A stretch of 64,000 bases of DNA from Melanopsichium pennsylvanicum (GCA_900208305.1 OAPG01000007.1:859002-923001), one strand, 5' to 3'. Positions 27,998 to 39,455 are shown, counted from the first letter of the stretch. Translations and numbers: made by a program. Notes: generated from the sequence alone by a model not told the origin.

Positions 27998-30900
27998 ATG
28001 CAAGTTTCCAATCAATCTTCACGCATAGTTGCGCGGCTGCCATCAAAGGCGCATCGAGCACGCCTTCCTACCTTTCTTTACCTCTTTTCCTTCTGTCCAC
28101 CCGTTCCATCTCCTCTCACATCACCTCGAGCGTTCTTTCAACATCCAGGCGTGCTCTATGCTGTCGGCTTCGTTGCTGCGCTACTGGCAGGATGTGGTAT
28201 GCCCGCTCTCGACCTTCTCTACGGTATTTACACCAACAGAATCACCTCAACTGGGTCTAGCCCGCAGTACATTCGCGACACTTCTTCCTACATTGGCTGG
28301 ATCATGACCATTGTTGGTCTTTGCGAATTTCTGCTCGCTTGGCTCTTCTTGGCCTGCTTTTCCTCTGCTTCATACGATCTGACACAACGACTCCGACACT
28401 CTTACATCGCTTCGGTCCTGGCTCAGGATATCTCCCACTTTGACCTCCACGGTGCTGGCGAGATTGCCAACCGAGCGAGCAAGGACATCTCGGTCATTCG
28501 CGCCGGCTTCGGCGAGAAACTCGCGTACTTTTGCTGGTCTGGCGCAACTCTGCTTGTCTCGGCCATCATTGGTTTCGTGAAGGCGCCCAGGATCGCCGGT
28601 GTCCTCTTCGCCCTGCTTCCGCTTACCATGATCATCTTCTCAGTGCTCGGCAAGGCAACCGAACGCGTCGGAGCACCTGCCCTCCGCATCGAGGGCCGTT
28701 CTTCCACCTTTCTCGAGCAGGTTTTGGGGTCCGTTCGTGTCGTTCAGTCCTTTGGCATGGAAGAGCAATTGCTCAAACGCTTCGACCAGGCCATGCTCAA
28801 GCCTCTTGAGAAGCTTGGCATGCGCAAGTCGGCGATTCGAGGCCTGGAGACCAGCGCTGTCTACTTCATGCTCAATCTCACCTACTCTGTTGCCTTCTGG
28901 TGGGGTGCCATCAACATCACCGAAGACAAAGTTCTCATCGGAGATTTGCTCACCACTTTCTGGAACTACCTCAACTCTCTATTCTCGCTTGCAAACATCG
29001 TACCACACATTGCTGGTATCTTTGATGCTTTAACAGCTCTCAAGCAGGTCCGAAGATCCATCGAGCGTGAACCCAAGATCGATCTCCGCGAAGACCGCGG
29101 CATCATTCCCACCTTGGACAAAAAGATCTGGTCTCCTAGCTTCGAACTTGACCGTGTCACCTTCTCCTACCCATCTAGACCCAATATTGCCAGTCTCAAG
29201 GAGGTATCAATCATGTTCCAGTCCGGCAAAGTCACTGCTCTTGTCGGCCCGTCCGGTTCAGGAAAGTCCACCATCACGAGCTTGCTGCTTCGAGAGTACG
29301 ATCCTGAGATCGCCAACATTCCCCATCCGCACGATGCGGCGGATGCGGAGGCAGCAAAGGAAGAAGATGGCGCTGATGACAATGAAATCGAAAGGCAATT
29401 GGCGTTCAAGAAGGGCAACAAGGCCTCACTCTTCTGCAGCAAAAAGTCTTCAAAGGTGTCTCCAGAAAGTGAAGACGTCGAAAAGTCTGACTTGAGCGCC
29501 GACGTCAAGGGCAGGATTCAAGGCTCAGGCAGAGTGCTCTTTGCTGGCTATGATGTTCGCGAACTCAACCCCCGATGGCTACGATCGCAGATCGCCATCG
29601 TCCAACAGCATCCGCAGCTCTTTACCGCCTCTGTTTTTGAAAATGTCGCCACCGGTCTTACCGGGAGCGATTGGGAGTATCTTCCAGACATTGATGGAGA
29701 TCCACGTGCGCCCGCACACGATGCAGCTAGGACTCGGACAATCCGTGACAAGGTTATGCGTGCTCTCCAGAAGGCAGAGGCCTGGGACTTTGTCTCAAAG
29801 CTTCCGCAAGGAATGGACACGCCCATCTCGGGTGGTCGTACAGGTTTGCTTTCGGGAGGGCAGCGTCAACGGGTCGCTATTGCCCGTGCTCTTGTGCGGG
29901 AGCCTCGCCTGCTTTGTTTGGACGAAGGCACTTCAGCACTGGATTCGGACACGGAGAGCAAGATCAAGCTTGCACTTCAAAAGGAGCAGGAAGAGCGCGG
30001 AATGACCACAATCCTTATCGCACACCGTCTCAGCACCATCGAGCACGCGGACAGCATTGTTGTGCTTAAAAATGGCTATGTTGTGGAGGAAGGCAGTCAC
30101 GACTCTCTCATGCAAAAGAAGGCGGTGGACGAAGGTGCCGTATACCGCAGCATGGTGATGCAACAGAGGCAACTCTCCGAGTATGAGGCAGAGAAAGAGG
30201 ATGAAAACCTCAAGGAGAGCGGAAAGAGCGTGGCTATTGGCAGCAAGCCTTCGCCACAATCTTACGCGGTGTCGGAAGACATGAGGACAAGGGTCGACGG
30301 TGTTTCTACCAGTTGTTCCGCTTCTGTAGTGCCTGACGAGCCCCTCTCTAGAGACGCATTCCAACAGATCCCACTCGGACGACGCCGCAGTAGCCGCGCC
30401 TCGGAAACACCTTACCGCTCCATCACAGGTCGAACTGGAACCGCCTTGGGCCAGCACGAGCATGCCCAAGAGGCGATCATGGGTATACGTGATGCTGACC
30501 TTGCGCTTCCTTCCAACACCGCGGCGGCTGTCCCCATGAAGGCTGACCCCAAGGACACACAAAGTTTGGCGTGCAAAAGAGATGCCGATCACCGCAGCAA
30601 GGCTGTGCGCAAAGAAGAGAAGCGTCACCTCCGCAGAATTTTCGTCAGATATCTCAAAGATCACAAGCTCTTTTTCTCCATTGGTATCATTGGAGCCATT
30701 GCCACCGGCGCGAGTTTCCCGATTGCCGGTTGGCTGACAGGTGGGGCGGTGAATTCCTTAGCGATCCAAGGTGATAATGAGCGCCTCACGCGCGAGACAA
30801 ACCGGTGGGCTCTCTGGTTCTTCATTCTGGCGCTGGCTGACCTTGTCATTGTCATGATTGGTAGCTTCTTCCTTGAGACTGCCTCTGAGCACGTCATGAG

Positions 30901-32401
30901 GAAGCTCAAGAAGGAGGGCTTCACTTCTCTCATTGGTCAAGAGATCGGATTCTTCGATGCCGAAGAGCATGCCAGTGGCGCAATGAGCGCCGCCATCTCC
31001 AGTCACCCAGCCAATGTGGCTGCTGCCACCGGCTTGGTGCTGTGTCAAGTCATCATCAGCATCGTCAATCTCGTGGGTGCCGTGATCCTCGGTCTCGAGC
31101 TATCCTGGAAAGCCTTGCTAGTCTGTTTGGCCCCCGTCTTTGTGCTTTTCGTTTCGGGCTGGCTCAACATTGTCATGCTCGAAAAGTACGAGCAGGTTGC
31201 ACAGAAGCCCGCTGATCGCGCCGCTTCCTACATTTCCGAAAACGTCGACGCAATCAAGACAGTGGCTGCGTTGGGTCGAGAAGCAGAGACGATGCGAGTC
31301 TTTGAAGAACGCGCTCGAGCTGATCCCAAGCGCACTCGATACCTCATCTTTGGAGCCGGTGGGTTTGCCATCTCTCAAGCTATGGTCCTTTTGCTTTCTG
31401 CGCTAGTCTTCTACTGGGGTGGTTCACTACTCAGCAGGGGCGAGGTTGACATCACTGCGCTTTATGCTGTGTTTGAATCTATCATCATTGCCGCTTTCTC
31501 AGCCGGGCGTCTCTTCACTTTCGTGCCAGATTACGGCCGCGCCACCAATTCGTTCAAGGTCATCGCCGGCTGGATTAACCGCAAGCCTTTGGTAGCCGAT
31601 ACGAGCTGCATGCCTGAGCTAGATGCTCCCTCTCAAGCCAAGGTCAAAGATGGCAGCTACTCCCTTGGAAACATTGTGCTTGGCAACATCGAGCTGCGCT
31701 ACCCACAGCGACCCAATCATCCAGCACTCAAAGACCTTAGCATCACCATTCCCGCCGGCAAGAGTGTCGCCTTCTGTGGTACATCCGGCTCAGGCAAGAG
31801 TTCCATCGTGGCTCTGCTGCAGCGCTTCTACGACCCCTGCCAAGGCAGCATCCAATTTGGCGGTGTCGACGTGCGCCAGGTGCCCATCGAGGTCCTCCGC
31901 AAGCAGATGGCTTATGTTTCACAGGACCCAATCTTGTACGAAGGCACCATACGCTGGAATCTGTCTCTTGGCTCAAACGATCCAGACTCAGTCACGCAGG
32001 AGGAGCTTGAGAAGGCTTGCGAGGATGCATACATTCTGGACTTTATCCGCGGTCTTCCCAACGGCTTTGACACTGAAATTGGCTTCAAAGGCTCGCAGCT
32101 TTCTGGAGGTCAGAAGCAACGTCTTTGCATTGCCCGAGCTTTGCTGCGCAACCCCAACATTCTTCTTCTTGACGAGGCGACCTCTGCGTTGGATGCCGAG
32201 TCCGAAACACAAGTGCAAAGGGCACTTGATCAGGCGGCTCTCAACAGGACCACTGTCACAATCGCGCACAGGCTCAGCAGTCTCAGAAGGTGCGACTTGA
32301 TCTTCGTAGTCGAGGACGGAGGCATTCGCGAGAGTGGCTCCCATTCGGAGTTGATTGCCAAAGGCGGAAGGTACCGTGAGCTCATGGAGCTCCAACTTTA
32401 G
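27998..32401 (+). CDS. Full-size ABCB (MDR/STE6-type) transporter
   Basis: A 1467-residue intronless protein with the order TMD1-NBD1-TMD2-NBD2. NBD1 has Walker A GPSGSGKST (~415), Q-loop VQQHPQLF, signature LLSGGQRQR (~618), Walker B LLCLDEGTSALD (~643) and H-loop IAHRLST. NBD2 has GTSGSGKSS (~1261), Q-loop VSQDPILYEG, LSGGQKQR (~1367), LLLDEATSALD (~1390) and IAHRLSS. Both sites keep the catalytic Glu and His, so both should hydrolyse ATP. NBD1 carries an 80-90 residue charged insertion (Asp/Glu/Lys/Ser-rich) between Walker A and the Q-loop. A long Ser-rich linker (about 735-880) joins the halves. It exports lipids, drugs or a lipopeptide such as a mating factor. The sequence does not decide which. 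Confidence 0.95.
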   Translation: MQVSNQSSRIVARLPSKAHRARLPTFLYLFSFCPPVPSPLTSPRAFFQHPGVLYAVGFVAALLAGCGMPALDLLYGIYTNRITSTGSSPQYIRDTSSYIGWIMTIVGLCEFLLAWLFLACFSSASYDLTQRLRHSYIASVLAQDISHFDLHGAGEIANRASKDISVIRAGFGEKLAYFCWSGATLLVSAIIGFVKAPRIAGVLFALLPLTMIIFSVLGKATERVGAPALRIEGRSSTFLEQVLGSVRVVQSFGMEEQLLKRFDQAMLKPLEKLGMRKSAIRGLETSAVYFMLNLTYSVAFWWGAINITEDKVLIGDLLTTFWNYLNSLFSLANIVPHIAGIFDALTALKQVRRSIEREPKIDLREDRGIIPTLDKKIWSPSFELDRVTFSYPSRPNIASLKEVSIMFQSGKVTALVGPSGSGKSTITSLLLREYDPEIANIPHPHDAADAEAAKEEDGADDNEIERQLAFKKGNKASLFCSKKSSKVSPESEDVEKSDLSADVKGRIQGSGRVLFAGYDVRELNPRWLRSQIAIVQQHPQLFTASVFENVATGLTGSDWEYLPDIDGDPRAPAHDAARTRTIRDKVMRALQKAEAWDFVSKLPQGMDTPISGGRTGLLSGGQRQRVAIARALVREPRLLCLDEGTSALDSDTESKIKLALQKEQEERGMTTILIAHRLSTIEHADSIVVLKNGYVVEEGSHDSLMQKKAVDEGAVYRSMVMQQRQLSEYEAEKEDENLKESGKSVAIGSKPSPQSYAVSEDMRTRVDGVSTSCSASVVPDEPLSRDAFQQIPLGRRRSSRASETPYRSITGRTGTALGQHEHAQEAIMGIRDADLALPSNTAAAVPMKADPKDTQSLACKRDADHRSKAVRKEEKRHLRRIFVRYLKDHKLFFSIGIIGAIATGASFPIAGWLTGGAVNSLAIQGDNERLTRETNRWALWFFILALADLVIVMIGSFFLETASEHVMRKLKKEGFTSLIGQEIGFFDAEEHASGAMSAAISSHPANVAAATGLVLCQVIISIVNLVGAVILGLELSWKALLVCLAPVFVLFVSGWLNIVMLEKYEQVAQKPADRAASYISENVDAIKTVAALGREAETMRVFEERARADPKRTRYLIFGAGGFAISQAMVLLLSALVFYWGGSLLSRGEVDITALYAVFESIIIAAFSAGRLFTFVPDYGRATNSFKVIAGWINRKPLVADTSCMPELDAPSQAKVKDGSYSLGNIVLGNIELRYPQRPNHPALKDLSITIPAGKSVAFCGTSGSGKSSIVALLQRFYDPCQGSIQFGGVDVRQVPIEVLRKQMAYVSQDPILYEGTIRWNLSLGSNDPDSVTQEELEKACEDAYILDFIRGLPNGFDTEIGFKGSQLSGGQKQRLCIARALLRNPNILLLDEATSALDAESETQVQRALDQAALNRTTVTIAHRLSSLRRCDLIFVVEDGGIRESGSHSELIAKGGRYRELMELQL

Positions 32402-34565
32402 ATATGTTGTAGATACTTGTCATTCTTATGCTCACATCGTTCTGTCTATGGTGTTTTTCAATTCGCCTGCTTGCGTCCAACTATCCCAGCAACACATGTT
32501 ATCGCATGTTCGACCCCAATCTTTGCAAGTCGGACCCCCTATTTGTGTGAGAAGATTTACAGACGTTGCCCGCAGCACATCGGCCGTAGCCTGCCTTCAC
32601 ACTGACCTCGGGAAGCCTTGCATGTCTTTTCATCCGAAGTGCCTGTGTTCTCATGTCTAAGCGAGAAGGATCAGTTCGGTCAGGATGTGGGTGGCCGCCC
32701 CGCTGTTTGCGCGATTTGCCCTTTCCTTCTTTTACAATATGACTTGTAAGGAACAGGTTTTCGCGTCTGCAAGGGATTCTGCGCAGAAGAAGCAACCAGC
32801 AGGTCATCAAATCTGGTTAAAAAAGGGTAGTGTGCGATGAGGGATCAAGGCACCGCCCATTAAGCCACCCAAATGGGGGTGGCTGCTGGAGTGCTGCTCA
32901 AATCCGATTTAGATCTTAATCTGTTGTGGTTCTCAGCTTACCAACAATTATCGGCATGATTTTTGACTCTGTCAGAAGAGAAAATCGCCAAGGCGGCCAC
33001 CCTGATAACCTACAAGGCCATCCAGATTTGAAGAGGTTTTTCAGAGGTCTGATTTCAGTTGTTCGCCTTAAATTTTCGAAACTCTTTTTCCAATATACAT
33101 GTTCCAATGTACATGGATGCCGCTGCTCAAATTTGATGCCGTTTTACCATAGGTTGCTTCTCAATCTCTCGACATATATATCGAAAGGCTCGTCTGTGGG
33201 CTATCGTTCGGAAGCTAGCCTGATACTGATTTCTTCAGTGCCTGTGGAGACTACAGACCCAGCTAGGTACTTGTGAGAATGTGTGTGCCAGGGTTAGTTA
33301 CCATATTTCAATCGAAGTAAATAAGATCAAATTGACCCCCAATTGCGCAGCCGATACCTGCACGCAGATTCGTATTGCACTCACGCAAGCTTGTCCGTAG
33401 GCTGACAAGCAAAGCTCACTCATTCAGCCACCAAATTCGCTAACGCGACAACACTTGTGACAATTGAGTGCAGGACAATTTCAAAAATTGGAGGATCTGT
33501 CTACGTTTCGTACCACAGAATCTGAGCAGCCACCCAGCACAGCGACTTTGTCCCATGTCAGAAAGAAGGCTGCTAGGTTCAAAGCAAATAAAAAATACTG
33601 TGCAAAAGACTCTCGCCTCCAAATTATGAATTGCGCTATGCGGTTGCATGCTAGACCACAGCCCAAATATTTTCGCTTCCGGGTAAGGAAAAGAGTACGT
33701 GTTGGTGGTCCCCTAACATATGCATTGTGCTGATATTTGTGTGAAACTCATGTTTAGACTCAAGCAGACAGCCGTTCTGGCAGCCGCCATCGCAGCCATC
33801 ATAGAAGTCACCACAACACAGCTGAATTCTGAAAGATAGCTGAACGGCACAGCGATTCCGAATGGCTTCTTGGGTGGCCGCTCGATAATACATCCCAGTG
33901 GTGTAGGTTGTTATACCGAAACTTTCTTCTTGAGAACACAGTCTAGTGGCCGTCTCGTCGTATTTTTTCTAAGATCGTTCCGGCAGGGTGGTCTTGTGCT
34001 TTCCAGCTCCCAACATTTATCGAAATCTTTCAGGCTTGACAGTGGGATGACTACTAGTTCTGATCTCCCGGTGGCTCATCGAAATTGGGAGTCGTGTTTT
34101 AAGACAGACGGCACAACAAATATCCATTTGTTCTGCCTTTGAGTAGGGGCAGCCACCGAGGCGCAAGGCTTTACAATGAACGCTGAGTCGAGTCCAACCG
34201 CAATGCTGAACTGGCCATAGACGCACAACCATCATAGTATCAAATCATATGTACTGTGGACTAAATCGAAAGCGTACATCTCGGTCTTCAATAGAAAAAG
34301 AAATAATAGTCGCTCATGTAGGGAAACATGATGAAGACGAATTCGGGCTGCCATCCCCGGATGGGTGGCTTGGGTGGCTTCTTGGGAGATTTCTGCCAGA
34401 ACACGTCCAAGCCAGCCGCCTAGTGTGGTAATTTCCATGGCCCACAGGCTGCTGCTCAAATCCAAGCTTCCTTTGATCACGTGCGCATGCTAAGAGCCGC
34501 TCTGGAGTGATTGGGCTGCTAGACCTTTTTGACTTGTCTCCTTGTTTGCGTGTAAGTGATCCGGG
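32402..34565. other. Border of transposon island 1, no supported gene
   Basis: About 2.2 kb of AT-richer DNA after the ABC transporter. The phrase GCTGCTCAAATC and neighbouring bases recur near 32,893 and 34,451, hinting at decayed repeats. Small frames on both strands have no recognisable domain. Confidence 0.4.
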
Positions 34566-34668
34566 ATATTTTAGGACGACCAAATTCGACTTTTTTGTTT
34601 GCCAAAATTCTCTATAATCATATTTTAAGCTAGCTTTTTGACTTCCGCTTATGGATCTAGCGTGAGTC
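34566..34668 (+). repeat. ~100-bp direct repeat, left copy
   Basis: Matches 39413-39512 in the same orientation at roughly 80% by eye (for example CTTTTTTG, CTCTRTAATCA, AGCTTTTTGACTT). Where the copies differ, this one often keeps CG (GACGACC, TTCGAC, CCGCTT, AGCGTG) and the right one has TG or CA. The next ~90 bp (to about 34,760) look like a further degenerate copy. Confidence 0.8.
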
Positions 34669-34837
34669 AAATTAGGGAGTTTCAGGACGATGCGACAGGC
34701 CGTGAGCGAAAATTAAATTTGTCTCATGAGCCAAATTTCATAAGAGCAGGTTTTAATTCCATAAAGCGCTTTTTTGCGGCGCATCATTCTTAGCTCCCAA
34801 TGATTAACTTTCTTTAGCAACTTTCTCAATTTTATTT

Positions 34838-35812
34838 TTGGAGCTAACATGGCTGAAAGGGCCAAAAAACAACTTCTTCCACAAAAAGCTCGTGATTACC
34901 TGGCTCATATCAATTTTGCACATTAAAAGGCAAGTTAAGACTATCTTAGGGATCATAACCTCTCTACAGAAGCCTCCTGTCCCCCATGACGGTTCAAATT
35001 CATCTTACTTCAATCTTCGCACTGTTCAGACCCTTGGCAAGAACCCAGGCACTCCAAGAACAAACCTTCTACTCAGAGACACCAACACAGGCAAACCACT
35101 TTTGATGAGGGTCTCTCCTACTTTGCTTTGCAAGCACAGATTAGCGCGAAAGTTGTCAAAAAAAGGTCATGCAGCATTCCAGAAGCTCAGGAGCATGATT
35201 CAATTTCAGGAGATTAGGGGCAACTTTGAGCCAGGCATCTACTACAGTGTTGGAGAATCATAGTTGGGGTTCACTGTTGGAAACACACAGAAAAAGACTG
35301 GGGAGGAGGCAAGTAAGCTCCTAAACTTGGCAAAGGATCATAGCAAGAGCTTTTTGCATTCTATCAACACTCTCTTGCCAGCTGAATGGAAGCAAGATAT
35401 GATAGCCAGAAAAAGCAAGTTGAAGGAGTCCATACAGAAGTACTTTGGAAGGCAGGCAGAACTTCTCTGCCCTTGGTGGACCACAGTCACCTTCCTTGAA
35501 GGCTTCACAGGCATAGCACACATGGACAAGGTGGATCACCAGCCCTCTTTCCTGTTCAACTTTTTTGCACCTTGCCTTTTGGTCTTGCACAACTACAATC
35601 TCAAAGTGGAGCCAGATTGTCTTGACATTGCTATCTTTGTCACTCATTCTTTGGTTCATAGTACACATGCGGTGGCTGGACAGGGTCAGGTAAGGCAAGC
35701 CTTTGTAGCCTTCTTCAGACAAAGCATATGATTGGACAAGGGTCCATCCCAGCTTGGAAAGCAGCTTCTGGACAAGGTGCTGACAGAGAAAGACAGCAAC
35801 ATCAAAGTTTGA
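34838..35812 (+). pseudogene. 2OG-Fe(II) dioxygenase-like (TET/JBP-type) gene remnant
   Basis: One frame stays coding-like for about 325 codons, broken only by TAG at 35261 and TGA at 35729. The part before the first stop has RTNLLLRDTNTGKPLLMR and KKGHAAFQKLRSMI. The second part ends in a segment with the shape of a double-stranded beta-helix dioxygenase: HMDKVD (HxD iron site), then LVLHNYNLKV, then DIAIFVTHSLVHSTHAV (distal His), then RQAFVAFFR (2OG-binding Arg). This order and spacing suit the TET/JBP family that is expanded in fungi. After the TGA the frame goes on for 26 residues (QLLDKVLTEKD). The start is uncertain: an ATG near 34,849 in another frame (MAERAKKQLLP) may be the original first exon. 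The family assignment is inference. Confidence 0.55.
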
Positions 35813-37315
35813 GGTGCAAAGAAATGATTCCATGTACATACCACTGTGAAATGCACTATCATCAGAAATTTGTCTTGCAGCTGCAACAGCATTTGAGGAC
35901 AGTTTGAATGGTATCAGCTGGATGGGAATCAGCCCAGGAACACAGCAATTTAAGTTGCTCACCGTCATTGTCTGTGGTTGAGGCACAATTGGGTTGCAAA
36001 CACAACATATCTCATCACTTCAACTTACGCTGCCTTCAAAGTACCACAAGATGATTGTCATGGGTTGCTTGTGCCAGACCCATGGACACCAAAAATTTGA
36101 CTGTACTTGATGAAGTGAGGCTTTGCATACTTTGAGTTGTGTATGTGTGAGCAATTAATGATTTGCACACTTTGAGGGAAATGCACATAAAATGCCTAGT
36201 GCTGACAAATGTTTGCATCCAAGATTGACTGAATCCTGTAGAGCACTGTGCCCAGAGGTAACCTGGCACAACAACTGATACAAAGGCTTGCATGCCTTCC
36301 CTGATGCTCTTGGGGTTGACTGCAAGATACTACAAGGCCCTGGTTGAGGTTCCAGTGCCGCAGTTGGGGTTCCACCTGCAATTGATGTACTGCAGCATTG
36401 GTGATGGTTCCAACAATGATGCTTCTTCTTGAACACTTGTTATCTATGGAGTCAATGCTCTATGATGGTGGCAAGCTCTGCTATTGCCACACAACTGACT
36501 GACTGGCAACTGTAATGTAAGGTACTGAACAGATAAGAAGATATAGTAAAGAACAGATGAGCTTTGGCTCCTTCTCATTGGCCAGCAATGAGGTATATAT
36601 ATCCATCAACTCTTCAGCAAGCTGCCCCTGAGCTACCCTGCTGCATATTCTCCTACAGCCAATGTGGCAGGGCCCTTTCATGTGGACAAGGCGCCAGCAC
36701 TTTGTGTGAAGGCCCAAGCACCATTGTCCCCCTATCTGGCTCCATTGGAGCTTGCACTCTAGTCTGATGGCAACAATGACCATTCCCACAGCATTAATCA
36801 CTCTTCCTGTGGCTGCAATGGTGTTGCTCTATCAATTTGCAGCCTCCTTGCCATTGTCTGGGCTTGGAGCGCAAACATAGCCAAAGAGTTGGCTCTTTGC
36901 ATGCATTTGCTCAACATACACAAGCAGCTGGTTCTTTACATATGCTGGGACTTAGAGAAATGCCAACTCCAAGCATGCACAATGCCCATCCCTTTTGCAT
37001 GTGCTGGCTGTGAGAGCGCGCCAAACCCACACCCATTGTGGACCCTGGCCTGCACCTGTAATAATGATAAGCAGACATCTGTTTGAAGATCAAATGGTAC
37101 CAATGTCTCCTCCTATCAATTCTTTCTTCAATATGTCTCTTCAAGCTCTGGTAAATGCACATCTTGGTCCTAGCTGTGAGCTTGAAATGTATGGCAATGT
37201 ACATTAAAATTTTGCTGGGGAGATTTTTTGAATTGCATCTCAACTTTTGAAGGCATGTAGAAGAATTCAACTTGTCACAGCCTTGTCCTTTCCCACCACC
37301 ACCTCCTATACAAAC
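35813..37315. other. CpG-depleted decayed repeat DNA
   Basis: About 1.5 kb between the dioxygenase-like and SANT-like remnants. CG dinucleotides are rare and TG/CA abundant. I find no frame with recognisable protein content on either strand. Confidence 0.5.
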
Positions 37316-38470
37316 ATGCCAACAGGATCAGTTTCAGCAGCACAGCAGCCTCCTGCCAACCTTTTACGCTCCCTCAATGAACAGAGCAGTATTCTAGACC
37401 TTGAAAGAGAAAGCCAATTGGCAGAGTTGCAATGCTGCAACAACCAACTTGGAATCTGCTGTAGCTCCACAGAGCCCATCAACATCAATTTTTTTGACAT
37501 GTTACAATATAATGTAGAAGACACATCACCAGCAAAACCTGCAGCAGCACATAGGCTAGGGGCAAATTGGTCTGCATGGACCATCTTTGCTTCATTACAG
37601 CTCTTGACACTCACAATCCCTGGATTGCAGCAACAGGAGAGGAAGCCATTGATGAAACCAATAAGCTCTTGCTAAGCACAAGTGTGAGACTTGGAAACAA
37701 GAATTTTTTGAAGCTCAATGGAGAAAGATGGTCAAGGATGCCAGAGAGCATAAGCAGCTTCAATTGAAAGCAATAGGCGCCAATTTTGACAAAGAACAGG
37801 CATATACAACCTTATACAACCTTGTTGACCTGTACAACATCTCAACACACAAACTTTCCTTTCTCAAGCCTCTAGAGATAACTGCCACCCAAATTGCCCC
37901 CACTCAAGATTGTTTGCAAAGACAAAAGTGGAGGCAGGCTGTCAGTGCTGCAAGGGAGGCAGGTCAGACAGGTCAGACTCTTGCTCTTCAAAGACTACAT
38001 GACCAACAATCAGCAAGTGCTTTGCCTTAAAACCACTCACTTGAGGAAAGCCACTCATCATTGGCTGATAATGACTATGATCAGCCAGATGAGTCACAGT
38101 CAAGTTCCTTCACTCAAGAGAGTCCGGTCCAAAGGAGAAGGAAGACTTTGAAAAAACACATTGGTGAAACACTTGTCAAGAGTCTCAATTGAATTATTGA
38201 CCTTCAGGCCATGACAGTCTCTCAAAGTCAACAAAGCCAACTTTTTAGCTCTTATGTGAAGAAGTCAGCCAGATCAAGATGCAGGTCAGTTTGTTGCAGT
38301 CAGACCTGGTAGGGATGAACAAGATGATGGATTCTTTGTTGGCAATATTTGGTCAGCAAGAATCTAGTCAATCTGCTCAAAATATGTACCTAGGGCAGGT
38401 GGGTCCATTTCAAAGTACTCTGAGGTGGTGTTTCCTCTCAAGCATGACAAGGCATTTCAAAGAAGGACAG
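37316..38470 (+). pseudogene. SANT/Myb-like DNA-binding ORF of a Harbinger-type element, broken
   Basis: Reading across frames gives a continuous-looking protein: MPTGSVSAAQQPP..., then ANWSAWTIF / ITALDTHNPWIAATGEEA (Trp-rich SANT-like helix region), then MVKDAREHKQLQLKAIG, a Ser/acidic linker (EESHSSLADNDYDQPDES), RRRKTLKKHIGETLV and a coiled tail (MQVSLLQSDLVGMNKMMDS). Frameshifts fall near 37,595, 37,725 and 38,270, with TAA at 38028 and TGA near 38,190. PIF/Harbinger elements carry a SANT/Myb-like partner gene beside the transposase. The convergent arrangement with the transposase remnant at 38457-39455 supports this reading. Confidence 0.6.
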
Positions 38471-39455
38471 TAACTAGGTAGTCACTGGCAATTGGAGACA
38501 ACAAGAATTTCTGCTGCTGCTTGTTGTTCAGCCAAGGAAAGAGAACAACAACTGAACCAATAGCCCACTCCACTGCAATCTGATACTTGCTCATGATGAT
38601 GTTGGATTGCTTCTCTTCTTCCTTCATACAATTGCCTTTGTATGGCACAATGAGATGATGATCTAAATGGTAGCCTTTGTCACCAAAGAGATATAGCTTC
38701 TTGTTGTCATTCTGGTAGGACGCCTTTCTCAACCAGTGTGCAACTCCTGGCTTGTTCCATACTGAACAATCATTCTTGCTGTCATCCCAGGGTCCTTGGA
38801 CAAAGATCAACCCTTCAGGTGTACTGATAATCTGCATTTTCAATGCATGGATGTGCTTTCAGCTATTATAAACAGCTTCCTGTGCTTGTGATGGTCTTGC
38901 AACTGGCCTAAGGGTGCCATCTACAAACCCCCATATAAGATCCACATTACACTTGGTTTGAATTTGCTCTGCATACTTCTTCAGCTGCTGCCTTGGAAGA
39001 AGAATGTTGCCACATTTGCACACATTGAGAAGGTGGCCCCACTTCTCTAGAAGAAGCTCCACCACTTCCAATTGGACTCTGCTGATGTGAGACTTGGAAC
39101 AGCCAAACTGGGCTTCAAGTCCTTGAAGTGATCTACCCCTGAGGTAACCTAGCAGCATAAGTAGATCAATGCAACTCTCTTCTTTGTCTTGAATGTTGGT
39201 TTTGATGAAAAGCAGGAGCTGAAGGGCTGCATGTGTCTGCTCAAACTCCATATGATCAAGCCCAAGATTGTCTTTGAAGTGCTTGTCAGACATGATTTCC
39301 AAATTGCTGTAATGCTCATGTGATTCTGTGAGCTGGTTGGTATCTTGGACCTGGATTGTATAGTGGTAGCTGATGGCCACCAAAGCAGCTGTGGAGAGGA
39401 GCAATGTATTAAGGGAGGTTTTGGGACAACCAGATTTGACTTTTTTGTGAGCCAA
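38457..39455 (-). pseudogene. PIF/Harbinger-type DDE transposase, one in-frame stop
   Basis: A minus-strand frame of about 198 codons, a TGA (around 38,859), then 128 more codons in the same frame. The N-terminal part has a helix-turn-helix (LRGRSLQGLEAQFGCSKSHIS) and the first catalytic motif (WGFVDGTLRPVARP). After the stop come HIHALKMQIISTPEGL, GPWDDSKND, LYLFGDKGYHLDHHLIVPY (second Asp region) and a third region (QIAVEWAIGSVVVLFPWL, Glu). This order is that of the DDE endonuclease of plant/fungal Harbinger transposons. The TGA stands where an Arg CGA codon would fit (YNS-stop-KHIHALK). No intact start is visible, so it is inactive as it stands. Confidence 0.8.

Noticed and set aside
35261..35731. 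Programmed stop-codon readthrough in the dioxygenase-like frame
   Set aside because: Two stops in one frame, a missing clear start, and neighbouring genes with frameshifts and stops make decay the simpler explanation.
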